Shown piece after piece: positions 11,701 to 26,000 of a DNA stretch of 64,000 nucleotides (within the stretch, counting starts at the first letter, position 1; each line of letters starts with the position of its first letter). The stretch is from Hyposmocoma kahamanoa. Taxonomy: Eukaryota > Arthropoda > Insecta > Lepidoptera > Cosmopterigidae. The position numbers and the translations under genes are program-made. The stretch is taken from assembly GCF_003589595.1 (NCBI RefSeq), contig NW_020653750.1, positions 8,832,482 through 8,896,481 of the forward strand, written 5' to 3'. A model generated the notes under the pieces. It was given only the letters and a program-made list of their open reading frames with translations, did not search any database and was not told the origin of the DNA.

Positions 11701-14700
11701 CTCTGTGATCCTTGTACCTAATGATGAGTCTGCCTGGTGACACATTTTGCTACATAGTTACACACACTTTAACAAAAACAATAGTAATGTTATTATGTTT
11801 TAAACCACAGGACACAGAAGTGATTCTCTGGGACGTAGTGTCAGAGACTGGTATCGCCAGATTCAGTGGCCACAAGGGTGTCGTTACCAGTGTTTTATTT
11901 ATCAATGGCAAAAACTGTGTAGTCAGCTCATCAAAAGACACCTTTGTAAAATTTTGGGACATTGAAACCAAACATTGCTTTAAGACTCTTGGTGGACACC
12001 AGATGGAGGTAAGAGTTTACGAGAGTAAGAATTTTAAAAATGAAACAAGAAGCTGCTATTGAAAAGCAAAAAGTATTAAGTAGGTATATGATAATTTTTT
12101 TAGGAAGTTATGTTTAAAATAATATTATACAGACCTATCAGGGTAGGCAGAGGCAACAACCTTCCACATACTAGCTGTGATTGTAATTATAAGTTTAGAA
12201 TTTTATTATAATAGAATGTCTGAAACTGAAATGAATGAAAATTATTATAATAAAATAAAATCATTTCAAACCATTACAGGTTCAGACAAATGCTTCAGTA
12301 TTTTTGGGATTTAAAATTTTAATTACGCTATGCAGAGGTGAAGTATGCTATGATGCATGTATGAGTAGTCATAATTTTTATTTACCTCTCCTATATAATA
12401 GCCAAATTTAAAAAAATTTAAGGTATGGTCAGCAGTCTTGTTAAAAGAAGAGAGGTACCTAGTGACAGGCAGCATGGACCAGGAGCTAAGAGTGTGGAAA
12501 CTCAACTGGATAAGCGATGTCAAAGGTGAGGAGAAATTAGCTAGACAGCTGGAGATTGTCAAATTGGAGGAAACTGACAACATTGAGGATACCTCAGTGA
12601 GTAAATTATTGTTATATATATTTTAAAATAAAACATAGTCTGTCCTATACAAGTTCTCTTTTGGTAGCAGTAGAGGTCCTTGTGAAAGAGTTCGTCAAGG
12701 GTAGTACTGCCACTTTACCTATTTCTGCCGCCAAGCAGTAACGTCAGCATTACTGTGTTCCGGTTTTGAAGGGTAAGGGTGCTTGTGAAATTACAGGCAT
12801 ATGGGACTTGTCGACGTATGTCTCAGGGTGACGGGCGCAGTTGTAGTGCCCCTCAGATCTTTGCAATTTAAAGCTCTGTGTGTTGCACTGTAACTGTTAT
12901 GGACATGCATATAGCGTACCATCAGGCGCACGACTTGTTCGTCCCGTCTCATGTTGTTATAAAAGAAATATATTAAAGTAACTGTATTTCCTATTGTATC
13001 CACTATATATATACAGGTAGATTACATTTTCAGATACTCCAGTGTCATCAAGTGGGCACACTGGTCCGCGGAGGTCGCGGGCGAGTAGTCGGTCTTACAA
13101 CTGACCTAGGCCAGTCAGTGCTGGCGTGTTACGGCACTGATTCGTTGCTAGAACTGTTTGAGTTCTGCACAGATGAGGATGCGAAAACCAGGATGGATAA
13201 ACGAATTAAGAAACAGAGGAAAAAGTTGGCGTGAGTTTACATTTTGAACATTTGTATTAATATTGCGTTAATAACGCTAGTTGCCATATTGTAGCATTCG
13301 ATTCGACTACATAACAGGATACTGATTAATTTTTATAGTTTATTTTATTTCATTTTTTATGTTCCCTAATTTTATTTTATTAATTAAATTTTTATTGAAT
13401 TGATATTCAAATATTTTTTGTGAAATTACTCCACTAGTTTGTTATAATTATTAATACAAAGATCGAACACTCAGACAAAACACTCCGAAAAAAATCCTTC
13501 GGACCGGTCGGATTCGAACCGATGTCTATTTGCATACCGTGCCAGACACTATACCAACTAAGCCACGGAACGAACCAACGGACCTCACGAATTTTTCTAT
13601 GTGCTTGCGTCGTGTCTTTGTACTTGGTCTTTCAACGACTTTTTAGTCGTAGCGCCATCTATGAGAAATCTATTGCAGATTTATCACCCAGTTAGTACCT
13701 TTACAGCTACCAGTCCTGGCGAGAGATGTCGCTATTCACTGTATTAATTCAATTTTTATTGAATTGATATTCAATTATTTTTATTTTTATGTGAAATTAC
13801 TCGACTAGTTTGTTATAATTATTAATACAAAGATCGAACACTCAGAAAAACTTCCTTCGATCCGGTCGGATTCGAACCGACGTCTTCTTGCATACCTTTA
13901 TTTTATTATTTTTGAGGTTGATTGTGACTATGATTTTGGTTTTCAAAAATGAATGAAGATCAAAAGGTCTTGTTTTTAATTTTAGTTATAATATGAATTT
14001 TTAATCAATTTTATAATTTAAGAAATAGATCCTAGAAAGCTGAAACATTTTTTTTATTAAGTTTTGTTACTACATTTGTACTAATATCGTCGGTGTTTAG
14101 TAGAACGGACGTAAGCGGTTTTCGAAATATTTTTCAGGAGAGCATGTTTTAGGTTTTAAGGACCGTTTTAAAATTTTATGTCCCGTTTTAAAATTCACTT
14201 TTGGTTTTAATTATGTTTAAGTTTTAAAATTGAATTTAAAACAGGATGTTAATATTTTAAAACAGTCGTGAAAACCTACAACAGGCTCCCCTTTTTCGAA
14301 ATGACGTTTACGCTGTTTCTACAAAATACCGACGAAAGTATTATTTATTTTTTATGCTAATTAAAAAATGTTCAAAGTATGTACACCACTGTATAAGACT
14401 TTTTAAGTAATATTACTCCTTTAATAATAATATTAATTATAAGATGAAGTTTCCTTGAAATTCCAGCAAATTAAAAGAAAGTGGCGAAGCAAATCCCGGT
14501 ACAACAGAAGTGGCGGAAATGCTAACACTAACAGATGAAGTGCGAAGGCTGACTTCAATAAAGCTGGATGCGAAACTGAAGTCTACTGCTTGCTTGCTTG
14601 GCACTACGGGCGAGCTGCGAGTCGGAGTTACTTTGGCTAATAACACTGTTGAATTGCATAGTATGAAAATGGGAGGGGGCAATGAAGGTATGAAGACTTT

Positions 14701-17700
14701 ACATTTTCTTCGCTTTATTTATTAAAAAAATACTATGGTATATCAACAAACTTCGGTTCAATATTAAGTGTATTGTATATCCAAATGTTTTACTACCATG
14801 TATTCAATTATTTTTTGGCAAATTACTCTAGTTTGTTGTAATTATTAATACAAAGGTCGAACACTAGGAAAAATTCGAACCGGCTGGACTTGAACCAGCG
14901 CCTTCAGCATTCACATCTGACGCCCTCCCAACTGAGCTACGGAACGATCTAGCAGACCTTCCGAATCTTTCTATGTGCTTGTTGCAGATCTTTGTTTTTG
15001 GTTTTTAACGACTTTTTTGCCTTCAAAGTTTCAGTTGAATTTTACCATTAAATTATCATGAGCAATTGTTATACCGTATGGCCATTGTGCAGGAACATGG
15101 ATATTTTTAATGTTTTGTTATAATATTAGGATATTAAGCCTTGGAGACAATAACATCGTCTTGTTGGTTTACTTCCAGTGAAGTGCCTGAAACAAATAAC
15201 AATGCCTGGACACCATAAAGAACCCCGGTGTGTGGCGATCAGTTCTGATAACTTGGCTGTGCTATCAGCATCTGCAGATTCTATAAAGTTATGGAATAGG
15301 TAAGTAATAGTTTTAATCATATAACTTTAATTTTTTCTGCCAATTTGTTGTTGTTGAAAGTATCACAATATATGGGAAGGTACATATTTTGATTAACGTA
15401 TTTTTTATTGTTGGCTTCAGTTGTTTAGTGTCATTACTCGAATAATATTTTAAAGACTCGTTCCGTAGCTCAATTGGAAGAACTGTAGCCCCGGTTTGGC
15501 GAAGTCGCTGGTTCGAATCCAGCCGGATAGAAGGAATTTTTCTTTGTGTTTGTTCGATTTTTCTATCAATTATAATATTTTAAAGGTCAAATCAAACCAG
15601 TCTCCGCACTATTCCCGTAACGTGCGGCCGACCAATCAGCATATGCTTCGCACCGGGAGATAGGCACGCTCTAGTGGGATGTGCCGACGGATCGTTGCTG
15701 GTGGTCGATGTGGGAGCAGGCCGAGTGCTCGAGCAGATTCCGGCTCATACCGCCGAGTGTAACAGTGTGGGGCTAACCCCCGACTCAGTAAGTGCTCTAG
15801 AAATATTCGTTTAAGTTATTTTTTTTATATATATAAAACATAATGATTGAGATATGCTGAGGACCGGGCAAAATAGGGAACATTGGTGGAGTCCTATTTC
15901 CATCTGTAGACTGCAATAGGCTGATATTTCTGCCGCCAAGCAGAAATGTGAGCATTACAGTGTTTCGGTTTTAAAGGGTAAGGGTGCTGGAGAAATTACA
16001 GGCACATGAGACTTGTCTACTTATGTCTCTGGGTGACGGGCGCAGTGGCAGTGTCCCTAAGGTCTTTTTACGCGATTTCAAGCTCTAAGTGGCACTGCAA
16101 GTGTTATGGATAGGTGTGTGTCGCTTACCATCAGGCCCACGACTTGTTCGTCCCGTCACTTAGTATTATAAAAAAAAGCATACATTAAGAAGCTTAGCTA
16201 TTTGCAAAGGATATTATATTATATCAATGACATAAGGTTTTCTGGAGGTCTACCGAATGAGGAAGGGTGGCGTCAGAACTAAATTGAGAAGTTGCGCACA
16301 CTCCGAAACCTCCCTTTCTGCGATGGTCGAGATATTGTATTTTTGAATGTTTTTCCCTAATAATAGATTATTTCCCAGAATATGATAGTGATATATTTTC
16401 CCATTTTTGCGCCCACTGCCTGTTTATTTTTTCACAGATTTGGCGCCAACGATACCTATGTACTAGTTCTTTGTTTGGCGCCAACTTTGCTTGAATTAAA
16501 AATTAAATTAAGTGAATCCATTTTTTTCGAACCTAAATAGCGTATAAGTGTCTGTTTTTTCAACTGACTGAATCTGTTTTTTCAGTTGACTAAATTACCA
16601 GTCAGGTGTGACCATAGGACCTGTAGAAGTCCCAAAACGTTTATAAAAGTATACGCAATTTAGATCTCAATAAATAGTTTCATTTCATTCCTAAATATAA
16701 CAATCGCGAAAACCTAAGAACTGTTAAGTAATGTATTTAAACGTTCTTATTTATTTCCAGAGAGGTTGTTATTCCGGTGGCGGCGATAAAACAGTCAAAC
16801 TGTGGCAGTTTGAACTAATAGCGGATCCGACTGGTGAATCTAAAGCCAAGGTAATGTATGCATCACAACGATTTTAGTGTACGGAAATATCAGAGCACTT
16901 GATCAAAATCAACTTTTTATATTTATATTATTTGTGTAGCCCAGAGCTTTTCTACTTTTTTGTGTAGTGGACCACGTGCTAATTCTTTCTGTTTTGCGTA
17001 GACCCCCAGCCTTACTAGTATGTGTTTGACAGCCGACTGCTAGTGGCAAATTTAATAAATAAGTAAAAAAAAAATCGACCTCTAAAGTTCGTGGAATTAC
17101 ATCTGTTTGCCAAGTTTTTATTGAAATCGGTTACCGGAACCTGCGCGAAACCGAAAACTGCATCCCCTGGTTTGCCACCCTTAAAGATGGAATATTTTCC
17201 TCAAATTTAAATGGGACTAATACTGAGGTACCCTCTTCCAACAAAAAAAGAAGATTCTCCAAAATCGGTTCACGAATGACGAAGCAATCGCGTACGTATT
17301 GAGAACCTCCTCCTTTTTTGAAGATGTATGAAAACAAATTTAAACTTATTCTACTATGGTCATACTGTGTTATTACTATTATTGACAACCACTACCGAAG
17401 TGAAAATTGGGTAGTTAACTTAAGAGTCAACGGCTTTGCAGTGGCAAGTGCTAGTTGTGCAATACACAACGGGAGGTATCTATCTGTATATTAATTGACT
17501 CATACTAGCGGTTTTCCTTAAATGAATAGTAAAAATACATAACCTATAAAAGTATATTTAAAATTTCCGAAATCTTAATTTTAAATCCTCCTTCAAATAA
17601 AGACACATAGAGACTCGTTCGATTGCGATTGAAATTTTCGATTTACCAATCTATTACAAAAGCTTTAATTGATTGAACGGAATGTTTTTTTTCGTACAGC

Positions 17701-19964
17701 ACTATGCAACCATAGACAAGTTATAGAAGTATAGATGAAAAATAACCTCACTTTTTACTACCGCTTTTTGAACTACCACTTTTCAAATACGATTTTACGA
17801 TGCTATTCAAATGAATATTATTGGAAAAAGTGTTGAGATATCAAATAGAAATCTCCGAAATATACGTGAAAGTGTTACTTATTCGATTTATTGACTGATT
17901 GCTTTAGAATTTTAACCAAACAGGTTTAATTACTTTTTGTTGTAAATGGATTGGAATAGACTATAGAAGATTTGGGACTGTATTATTACTCATCATCACA
18001 TCAGCTGGAAGACGTCCACTGCTGAACATAGGCCGCCCCCAAAGATTTCCAGACTAACCGGACGCGACTTGCATCTATCGGTTACCCGCCGCTCTTACCA
18101 GGTCCATCTAGTAGGGGGCCGTCCCACTGAACGCCAGAGTGACATTGAGCTTTTTTATGAGACCCATAGTAAGTGGCCACGTCTCAGAGCCGTAGGTCAT
18201 CGCTGGCAACACGTACAGCTCGAAGACTTTTGTCTTCAAGGACTGCGGTATTGCGGACGAGACGACGTCCCGGAATTTCCCGAAAGCTGCCCAACCGATT
18301 CGGAATCGACGATTGACCTGTTTCTCAAAGTTGGCTCTGCCTAATTGGACGGTTTGTCCAAGGTAGGCATATTATTACTACAAGTTAGTTATTTAGTCAA
18401 CGTCGTACCGTTGTAGGTAGAACTAGTGATAATGGTATTGTAAATCACCACGAAACTCCTAAAATTTACATTGATTTAAGTTTTCTCTTTCAGGTGTTAT
18501 CACTGCTGCACACAAGAACGCTTGATTTAGAAGAATCAGTACTAGGTGTTAAAATAAGTCCAAACAATAAGTTTATAGCGGTGGCACTTCTGGACTCCAC
18601 TGTCAAGATATTCTTTTTGGATACTTTCAAGGTACCTATCCAGTAAACCGATTGCTATCAATCTCATAAAGTTTGAAGTTGAAAGCATGTACAGCGTTAT
18701 TTATAAAATACTAACAACTTCGCAGGACTGTATTACTAGCAACATAAAAAATAACTTTTGTTCCATGACTTTTTAAAACACAAGTAATTTACCAATAACA
18801 AACTCTTAAGTATTTTTTGTGCCATCTGACAAATTTAGATTTTTTTTTATAATATCAAGTGATGGGGCGAACAAGTCGTACGCCTGATGGTAAGCTACAC
18901 GCCTGTTCATAACAGTTGCAGTGCCACTCCAGAGCTTTAAACCGTAAAGATCTTAGGGGCACTGCCACTGCGCCCGTCACCCTGAGACATAAGTTGACAA
19001 GTCCCATGTGCCTGTAATGACTCCAGCACCCTTACCCTTCCAAACCGGAACGCAATAATGCTCACATTACTGCTTGGAGGCAGAAATAGGCAGAAATAGG
19101 AAAAACTTTTTCATAAGAAACTCTTCTGCTACTTCATGAAGTAGATTATGACTTCACGCATTAACTGTAAACATGCAGTCAATTGGGTTGGCTTGCTGTT
19201 AATAACCTAATCCTTAATGAGAAAAAAACAAATTGTGTTTACATTACCCAATGTTAAAGAGATGATTACAAACATTGCAGTTAAAAACGAAAAATTGAAT
19301 CTTGTGGATACAGTTGTATTTCTAGGTATAACGTTAGATGCTAAAGTGCAATGAAGTCCACATATAAGTAAGTTGTCAAAACGGCTCAGCTCTGCAGTGT
19401 ACGCGATTAAAAAAATACGGAAACTTTCAGACGTCGAAACCGCTAGATTGGTTTACTTCAGCTACTTTCACAATCTAATGACATACGGCATTCTGCTTTG
19501 GCATAATGCCGCCGATATTAATAGAATCTTTGTCCTGCAGATACGTGTGGTTAGGGCAATTTACGATCTGGGCCCCAGAGTATCTTCGAGAGATAAGTTT
19601 AAGGAAATTAACATTCTTACACTAACGTCACAGTTTATTCATGAAAATGTAATTTATGTGAAGAGGAATAGTAATGTCTTTATGAAATATAGTGACAGAC
19701 ATAACATTAATACGAGGAATAAAAATAAACTAGCTGTTCTTGATAGTCGTCTTCACAAATTAATTTAAGGGGCAATGTATATCCTTCTGTAAGATTCCGG
19801 TTGATATACAAATTTCACGAGGTTTAAAACTGTAGTGAAACAAAACTTTATGCTAAAGGTTATCATACAACTTCTGCGTTCTTGGATAACAAAAATCCGT
19901 AGTAGTAACACCTTTAGCTCATGGAGGTTGTCTCGATCTCTGATGTTTCAAAGCAACATGCACA

Positions 19965-20011
<47 letters not shown>

Positions 20012-23000
20012 GAATGTTGAATATGTACAAATGTTATCTACAAAGAGCAACCGCTAGAGTTTCTTGCTCATTCTTCTCAGGGGAATCTGCCTTACGAATG
20101 AGCGGTAGAGTTTAACTAGTGTGACGATTTCAAGTGTTTTAATGCTTACCTATGAAATAAAGTTTATTTTGATTTTCAATCTGTTTGCAGCCTTAGGTAA
20201 GTACATATTTCATACTATAAAATGAACGGAACTGTCGATAATAAGTGTTCCTTAACTCATATTTCGAAAATTGCTAAGAATTTACTCTTGTGAACTGTAA
20301 TGGGGACAGTGAATGAAAACCGGAATTGAAGGATGGAAAAAATAACTGGGACCTGACGAGAAAGCACCAGGGCTTATCTTGTTTATTTTTATTTTTGTAT
20401 GAAAGTAAAATTTAATGAATTGTTAAATCAAAATTTAAAATCAAAACATAGTCCTGTGAGGTTGCTAGTATTTTACAAATAACCCTGTATATTTAAAGGA
20501 ATTAAAAAATATGATAGTTTAAATTCATGAAATCACTTGTTACAGTTTTATTTATCCCTCTATGGTCACAAACTGCCAGTTCTCAGTCTGGATATCAGCT
20601 ACGACTCCACACTCATAGCAACAGGGTCATCCGACCGCAATGTTAAGATCTGGGGTATGGACTTTGGTGATTGTCATAAGTCCATATTCGCTCACAATGA
20701 CTCTGTGACCGCGCTACAATTTGTACCTTCGACGCATTATTTCTTCACCGCCGGCAAAGACGGGAAAGTGAAGCAATGGGATGGCGATAGCTATGATAAC
20801 ATTATTACGTTAAATGTGAGTATGCAATGGACAAGTTTATAGTGTAATAGTAAAAACAACTAAGATATAAGAAAATAATAAGAAAGACAACTGCACCTGG
20901 ACCATCGAGCATATAACCAGAAATAAAGACGAAATAAGGGCCATACATTCCTGGTAACTCATCAGTGATACATCACTTATAAATATCAAATCTCGTTTGC
21001 ACTGAATTGTAGACAGCGCCAACAACTGACCTGTGCGTACGTCTCCGTATATTTCAAAAATATTTTGTATTTATTGTAATAAAGATAATATCTCTAACAA
21101 TGGCATGCTGTTTCATTCGGTGGTGTGGGGAAAACAGACAAACGGAATCACATTTCATCGGTAATTCAAAATTAAATATGTAATTTTGCAATTTTAGTCC
21201 ATTATAGAAAAACTCAAGTTAACAGGTCGATTTGAAGTAAAACAATTGACGACACCAGTCAATTGTTTCCAATTCGGGCTGGCCAATCGGAGCGCAGTTG
21301 TCACAGTAATGATATAGCAGAATAGTTTTAAAACTACTAAGTACTAAGAAAATCCGGCTTTATTGGTTCTTGCGGGAATTGATACCCGGTACTTAATGTA
21401 TATACTTGACTGCCTTCTTGGCCGAACGGTTACCATGTCGGACTGCCACGCAGAGGTCCCAGGTTCGATTCCCGGGCCGGGAGAAATATTTGTATGGCCT
21501 ACATTTATTTCTCTCGTGAGTTTGGGTCGTAATTTGTAGTTGTCTTTTTTTATCAAATGTAAGTGTACATTTGACCTCCATCTCACCTGATGGAAAGTGA
21601 CGGCGAGGAGCACGCACACCTAAATAATGCCTATTCACTCTCGCCTTGAAAAGGTCCAAGTTATAACGTTCAGGGAACAAGTCTGCAAGCACCCCTGCTT
21701 CTTAAGAATCCCCATTCCACTCCATAGCCGTTAGCCATATAAATGTGGAAGCGTAACGCTTTGTGCGAATCTTTGGAATATCCGCAACATAGGGGTGGAA
21801 GCCAAGCCTACGCCTAATCCCCCGATGATGGAAAGGGGAAGGCGGAATTAAATCGTGTAATTCCATCGCACACTCTCCGTGATATATCCTGTAAAATACC
21901 GATAAGCAGGCAATTTCAGTTCAAGGCTCGGCAGCTTCGCCTCTACTTATTCCGAGTCACCTGTAAACCTCTTGGCACGCTTGTCAATTGAATCCAAGGT
22001 GGCCAGTTGGTATGCAGCAGAGCCATCCCAAAGGTGGCAGCAGTACTCCATACACGACCGGACTTGTGCTTGATACAGCAGAAGCAACTGTCCTGATGTG
22101 AAGTAACGTCTCACCCTGGAAAGGATGCCAAGCTTCCTGGCTGCATTTAGGCCATGGATTCAAAGTATCTGCCGAAGTTCAGATTGGACGACAGAGTCAT
22201 GCCAAGTAGCTGAAGACGGTCGGCTATCGCTATGGATATATCACGAAAAGTCGGAGTCAGCTCAAAGGGACCCGTTTTGCGGAGAATAGATACGCCTGCG
22301 TTTTGGTAGCGTTAAATTTGACAAGATTGGCATCGCCCCAATCGGAGACTGCCTTGAGCGTCAAATCTAAACGGCTAACCATGGACTCTCGACAAGACTG
22401 AATTTCTTCTCCACTGACCCTTGCATTGGTCAAATACCTATCTACAACTGTGCTGTCATCAGCATACGCAAAAGTACCTGGAATTAACATATCATTGATA
22501 TGCAGTAGTACGAGAGTTACAGACAGTACGGAACCTTGAGGAATCTATCGCCATATGTTCGTAAGAGTAGCCTTCTAAGACCACTCGAATGGAACATTCA
22601 CTGTGTTTATGTGTGTGTCCATGGCATCCGCGACACAGGGTTTTCCTAGTGCGGGGCTATGTTATACCGTTGGACACGGCTCCTCTCAAACTGCTGATGA
22701 GTGACGACTATGTACGCCAATATAACTGCAGGGCCACGCAGGCGAGTGTTACGGCCTAGCCGTCGGCGCGGGCGGACTGCACGCAGTCTCGTGCGGTTCA
22801 GACCGCGCGCTGCGCTTGTACACCCGCACGGAGGAACCAATTGTGCTTGGAGACGAAGATGAGGAGCAGGAAGGGCTGGCTACGGGAGAAAACCATGTAA
22901 GTTTCAGACTTTGAACCATATAAGAAGACCAACTAATTACCCCAATCTAGGATTTTCTGTAGTAATTAATAGATTCAGGCGTTACTTTGCGGAAGTCCAT

Positions 23001-26000
23001 GTTAATAAAAATGGAAGTAAATTAATTTGCTACTCTACGAACCTGGTAGAGGTTAAATCGCGCAAAATAGCTACGCTTGTATTAGAAAAAATGTATATAG
23101 AGTGTTTTCTTAAATGGGACAGTATGGGGAAATCCGAAATCATAGAAGATACAAGGAAATTGTCTACCATTAAGTCTTTTTGTGAAAACAATTTTGGCAT
23201 AGTCAATATTTTGGTCAAACGTGATTTGTCCATAAAAATTAATAACTCAGTTTTATGTACGGACCATTTCACTGTATGGGACGAAAAAATCAGGACAGCA
23301 GAAGTTATTAATTTTTGTTTATATTAAATTTTAAGTTATGGGGAGGCTCCTTTTGTGTACCTTATTCGTCCCGCTCTTTAAATTTAAAATAAAAACCCAC
23401 AACACTTGCAATCAGGCGAAATCGTGGATTGAAATGCTTGTCTATTACTTATTAAAAAAATATACTTTCAGGCACCAGTTCCCGGACTACCCGGGCTAAA
23501 TATGCCTACTAAGAAAACCATCGGAGCGGAGAAAGCTGTGAGTATCCGTCCATCTTTAACAACTTCTGCTAGTTTAGTGAACAAAACGTTAAAACTTTAA
23601 GCTTTCAGCAGTTCCTAAGAAGGAAAAGTATGATGAGGTAAGTAGTGTAACTTTATACAAACATACTGCCCTCCTTATGGCGCATTTACACCCGGTCATC
23701 TGCCGACCTTTGATAGACTACTTCGCCTTACCGAATGCGACACACACAGTCGCTTCGGTCGACTTCGGCTGCAAACCAAGGCCAGCAACAGCTGATGCAG
23801 GTTTCTTACACATAACTGCCTCTGTGGCCTGGAAGAATGTTTATATGGCCTTCATTTATTTCTCTCGTGACTGGGGGTGTATTTCGTGGTTGTCTGTGGG
23901 TGTGTCCATGGCATAGACACAGGATTTCCTAGTCCGGATGTATAAAAAAAAGTAGACGTCGTGTTTATGATTGTTTGAACTAATATTCAAAATTGTTTTT
24001 CTTCTGGATACCTATCGAACATAAGAATCTATTTGACTTTTGGATCATAAATAATAATGTCTTTAGAACCGATTCTAATCGTCGATAAATATTATCTGTG
24101 TCTAATTTATAATTTTTTAAATTTATGAATGAACCGTTGTTGAAATGCGTATTAAATATAAACTCGCATTTCATTTCTATTTCATAATCAGTCCCATAAT
24201 CGAGATACCAATCCGCAATATGGGTATAAAAATATCAATACGTAAGTACTGCATTTGAGAAAGTTTAATTCAATATAGCACGAGAATATTAAGATGAAGA
24301 CCTAATTTTTTTGAACTATGTTTCAACCTTTAGGTATAACTAAAATAATAATGTGGCAACCCTACGTCCGAGCGACGACGTGTAGGCATTAAATTGATGC
24401 GCCGAACCGGCGGGAGTTGCGACTACTTGTCTTATTTATACTGTGCTATTAGTTTGGTATATTTATAGTCCATTTCCGTGTGATGGGTACTATGACATTT
24501 CAAATTTTTACGTTGTATGCATACCATTTTCAATTACTCGCACAATCAGGTTGATATATCCATAATATACTTTTAATTACAATTAAAAGCGACATCTCTA
24601 GCCACGGCTGGTAGCTGTAAAGGTACCTAATTGGGTGAAGAAATACTTTCATAGAACTCTCATAGATGACGCTACGGCTATAAAGTCGGTAAAACCAAAA
24701 ACAAAGATCCAACAACAAGCACATAGAAACATTCGTGAGGTCCGCTGGTGCGTTCTGTGGCTTAGTTGGCATAGCGTCTGGTACGGTTTGCATGGAAGCA
24801 TCGGTTCGAATCCGGCCGGTCCGAAGAAATTTTCTCTAAGTGTTCGATCTTTGTACTCGTATTAATTACTATGACAAAATTGTAAATTTGTTATAATATA
24901 AAAAAAACAATATTTGTTTCAATTGTAACTTTAAGTAAAAATTACACTATATAAATAGATAGAAACTGGAATGATAAAGATAAAAATAAGTTACCCCAAG
25001 TACTTGACGCGTAAACCGGAATATTTGTCCATAAATCGAATCGGCTATAGTGTATCTGTATGTAATGCGTGCATATACACCTTATATGGGAAAAGGACCC
25101 CTTTTTGTTTTGAGCTTTTTGTGAAGTTTTTGGGGTAATTGTTCAAATTTCGGTTCGTTGCTGTTGATATTATGCTTTTTTGTTGATTTTTTGTTGTGTA
25201 GTTTTTTAGTAACTTAATAACATAATAATTGTCATTTTTATTTTGTTTGTTAATTGTCCTTAATTTTACTCTCTAAATCGAGTCTCTCTTCGTTACAAAC
25301 TATCACAATAAGATATTTAAATCGGTTTTTCTATCATTCGGTTGATATCACTACATCTCTAGAAATTTCAAATCTTAAACGTCGTCGCACCCATGCTATG
25401 TAAAGTAGATTATAGTCCAGTTTTAAATTATTTATGACCAGGCGGACTCAATAATGGAATGTCTGTCGGTTGGCGCCGACTACAAACGTGAAGTAGCCGA
25501 AGCTCGCGGCCAGCCCGTGCAGGCGCCGTTGCTCATGGCTGCTTTCAACTGCTCCACTGCTGAAGATTTCTTTGCTGAAACCGTTGCTAGGGTACGATCT
25601 AGGTGAGTGGCTCATATTAAACGACTCTGTCACGATCATCATCATCAACGCATTTGTACGTTCCACTGATGGGCACGGGTCTCTTCTTAGGCGAGGGTCT
25701 AGGCCATGACCCTCGCCTAAGAGGAGACCCGTGCTTATCAGCGGAAGTCCCACCTAGTCGAAGAAATTGTTCTGCGTGTTCGATATTTGTATTAATAATC
25801 ATTTTGCACAAAAATTCTGAGATACCCAGAGGTGCTAGCTCGGATTGGAACTCACAGCTCCTGCTTGAGAGGCGGTAGGTCAAACCAAGACTACCACGGC
25901 TTCACGATAGTAACATAGAAATAAACTAAATGTCGTACAGTGGGAATAACATAGATAGTGCTAATATAATAATCTCAGTACAGAGTACTAAAAAAACCGA

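Noticed and set aside
13500..13570. tRNA gene candidates (also near 14880, 15460, 21420, 24770, 26815, 30660, 52270, 63700)
   Set aside because: All have B-box-like GGTTCGAATCC or GGTTCGATTCC but no consistent acceptor or anticodon stems, recur with long shared non-tRNA bodies, and are SINE heads.
23600..23637. Extra WDR3 micro-exon between exons 13 and 14 (CTTTCAG site and GTAAGT donor)
   Set aside because: From the best acceptor it would be 29 nt and break the frame; the direct join of exons 13 and 14 matches the family ([16 protein letters not shown]). A 36-nt in-frame version needs a poor acceptor.
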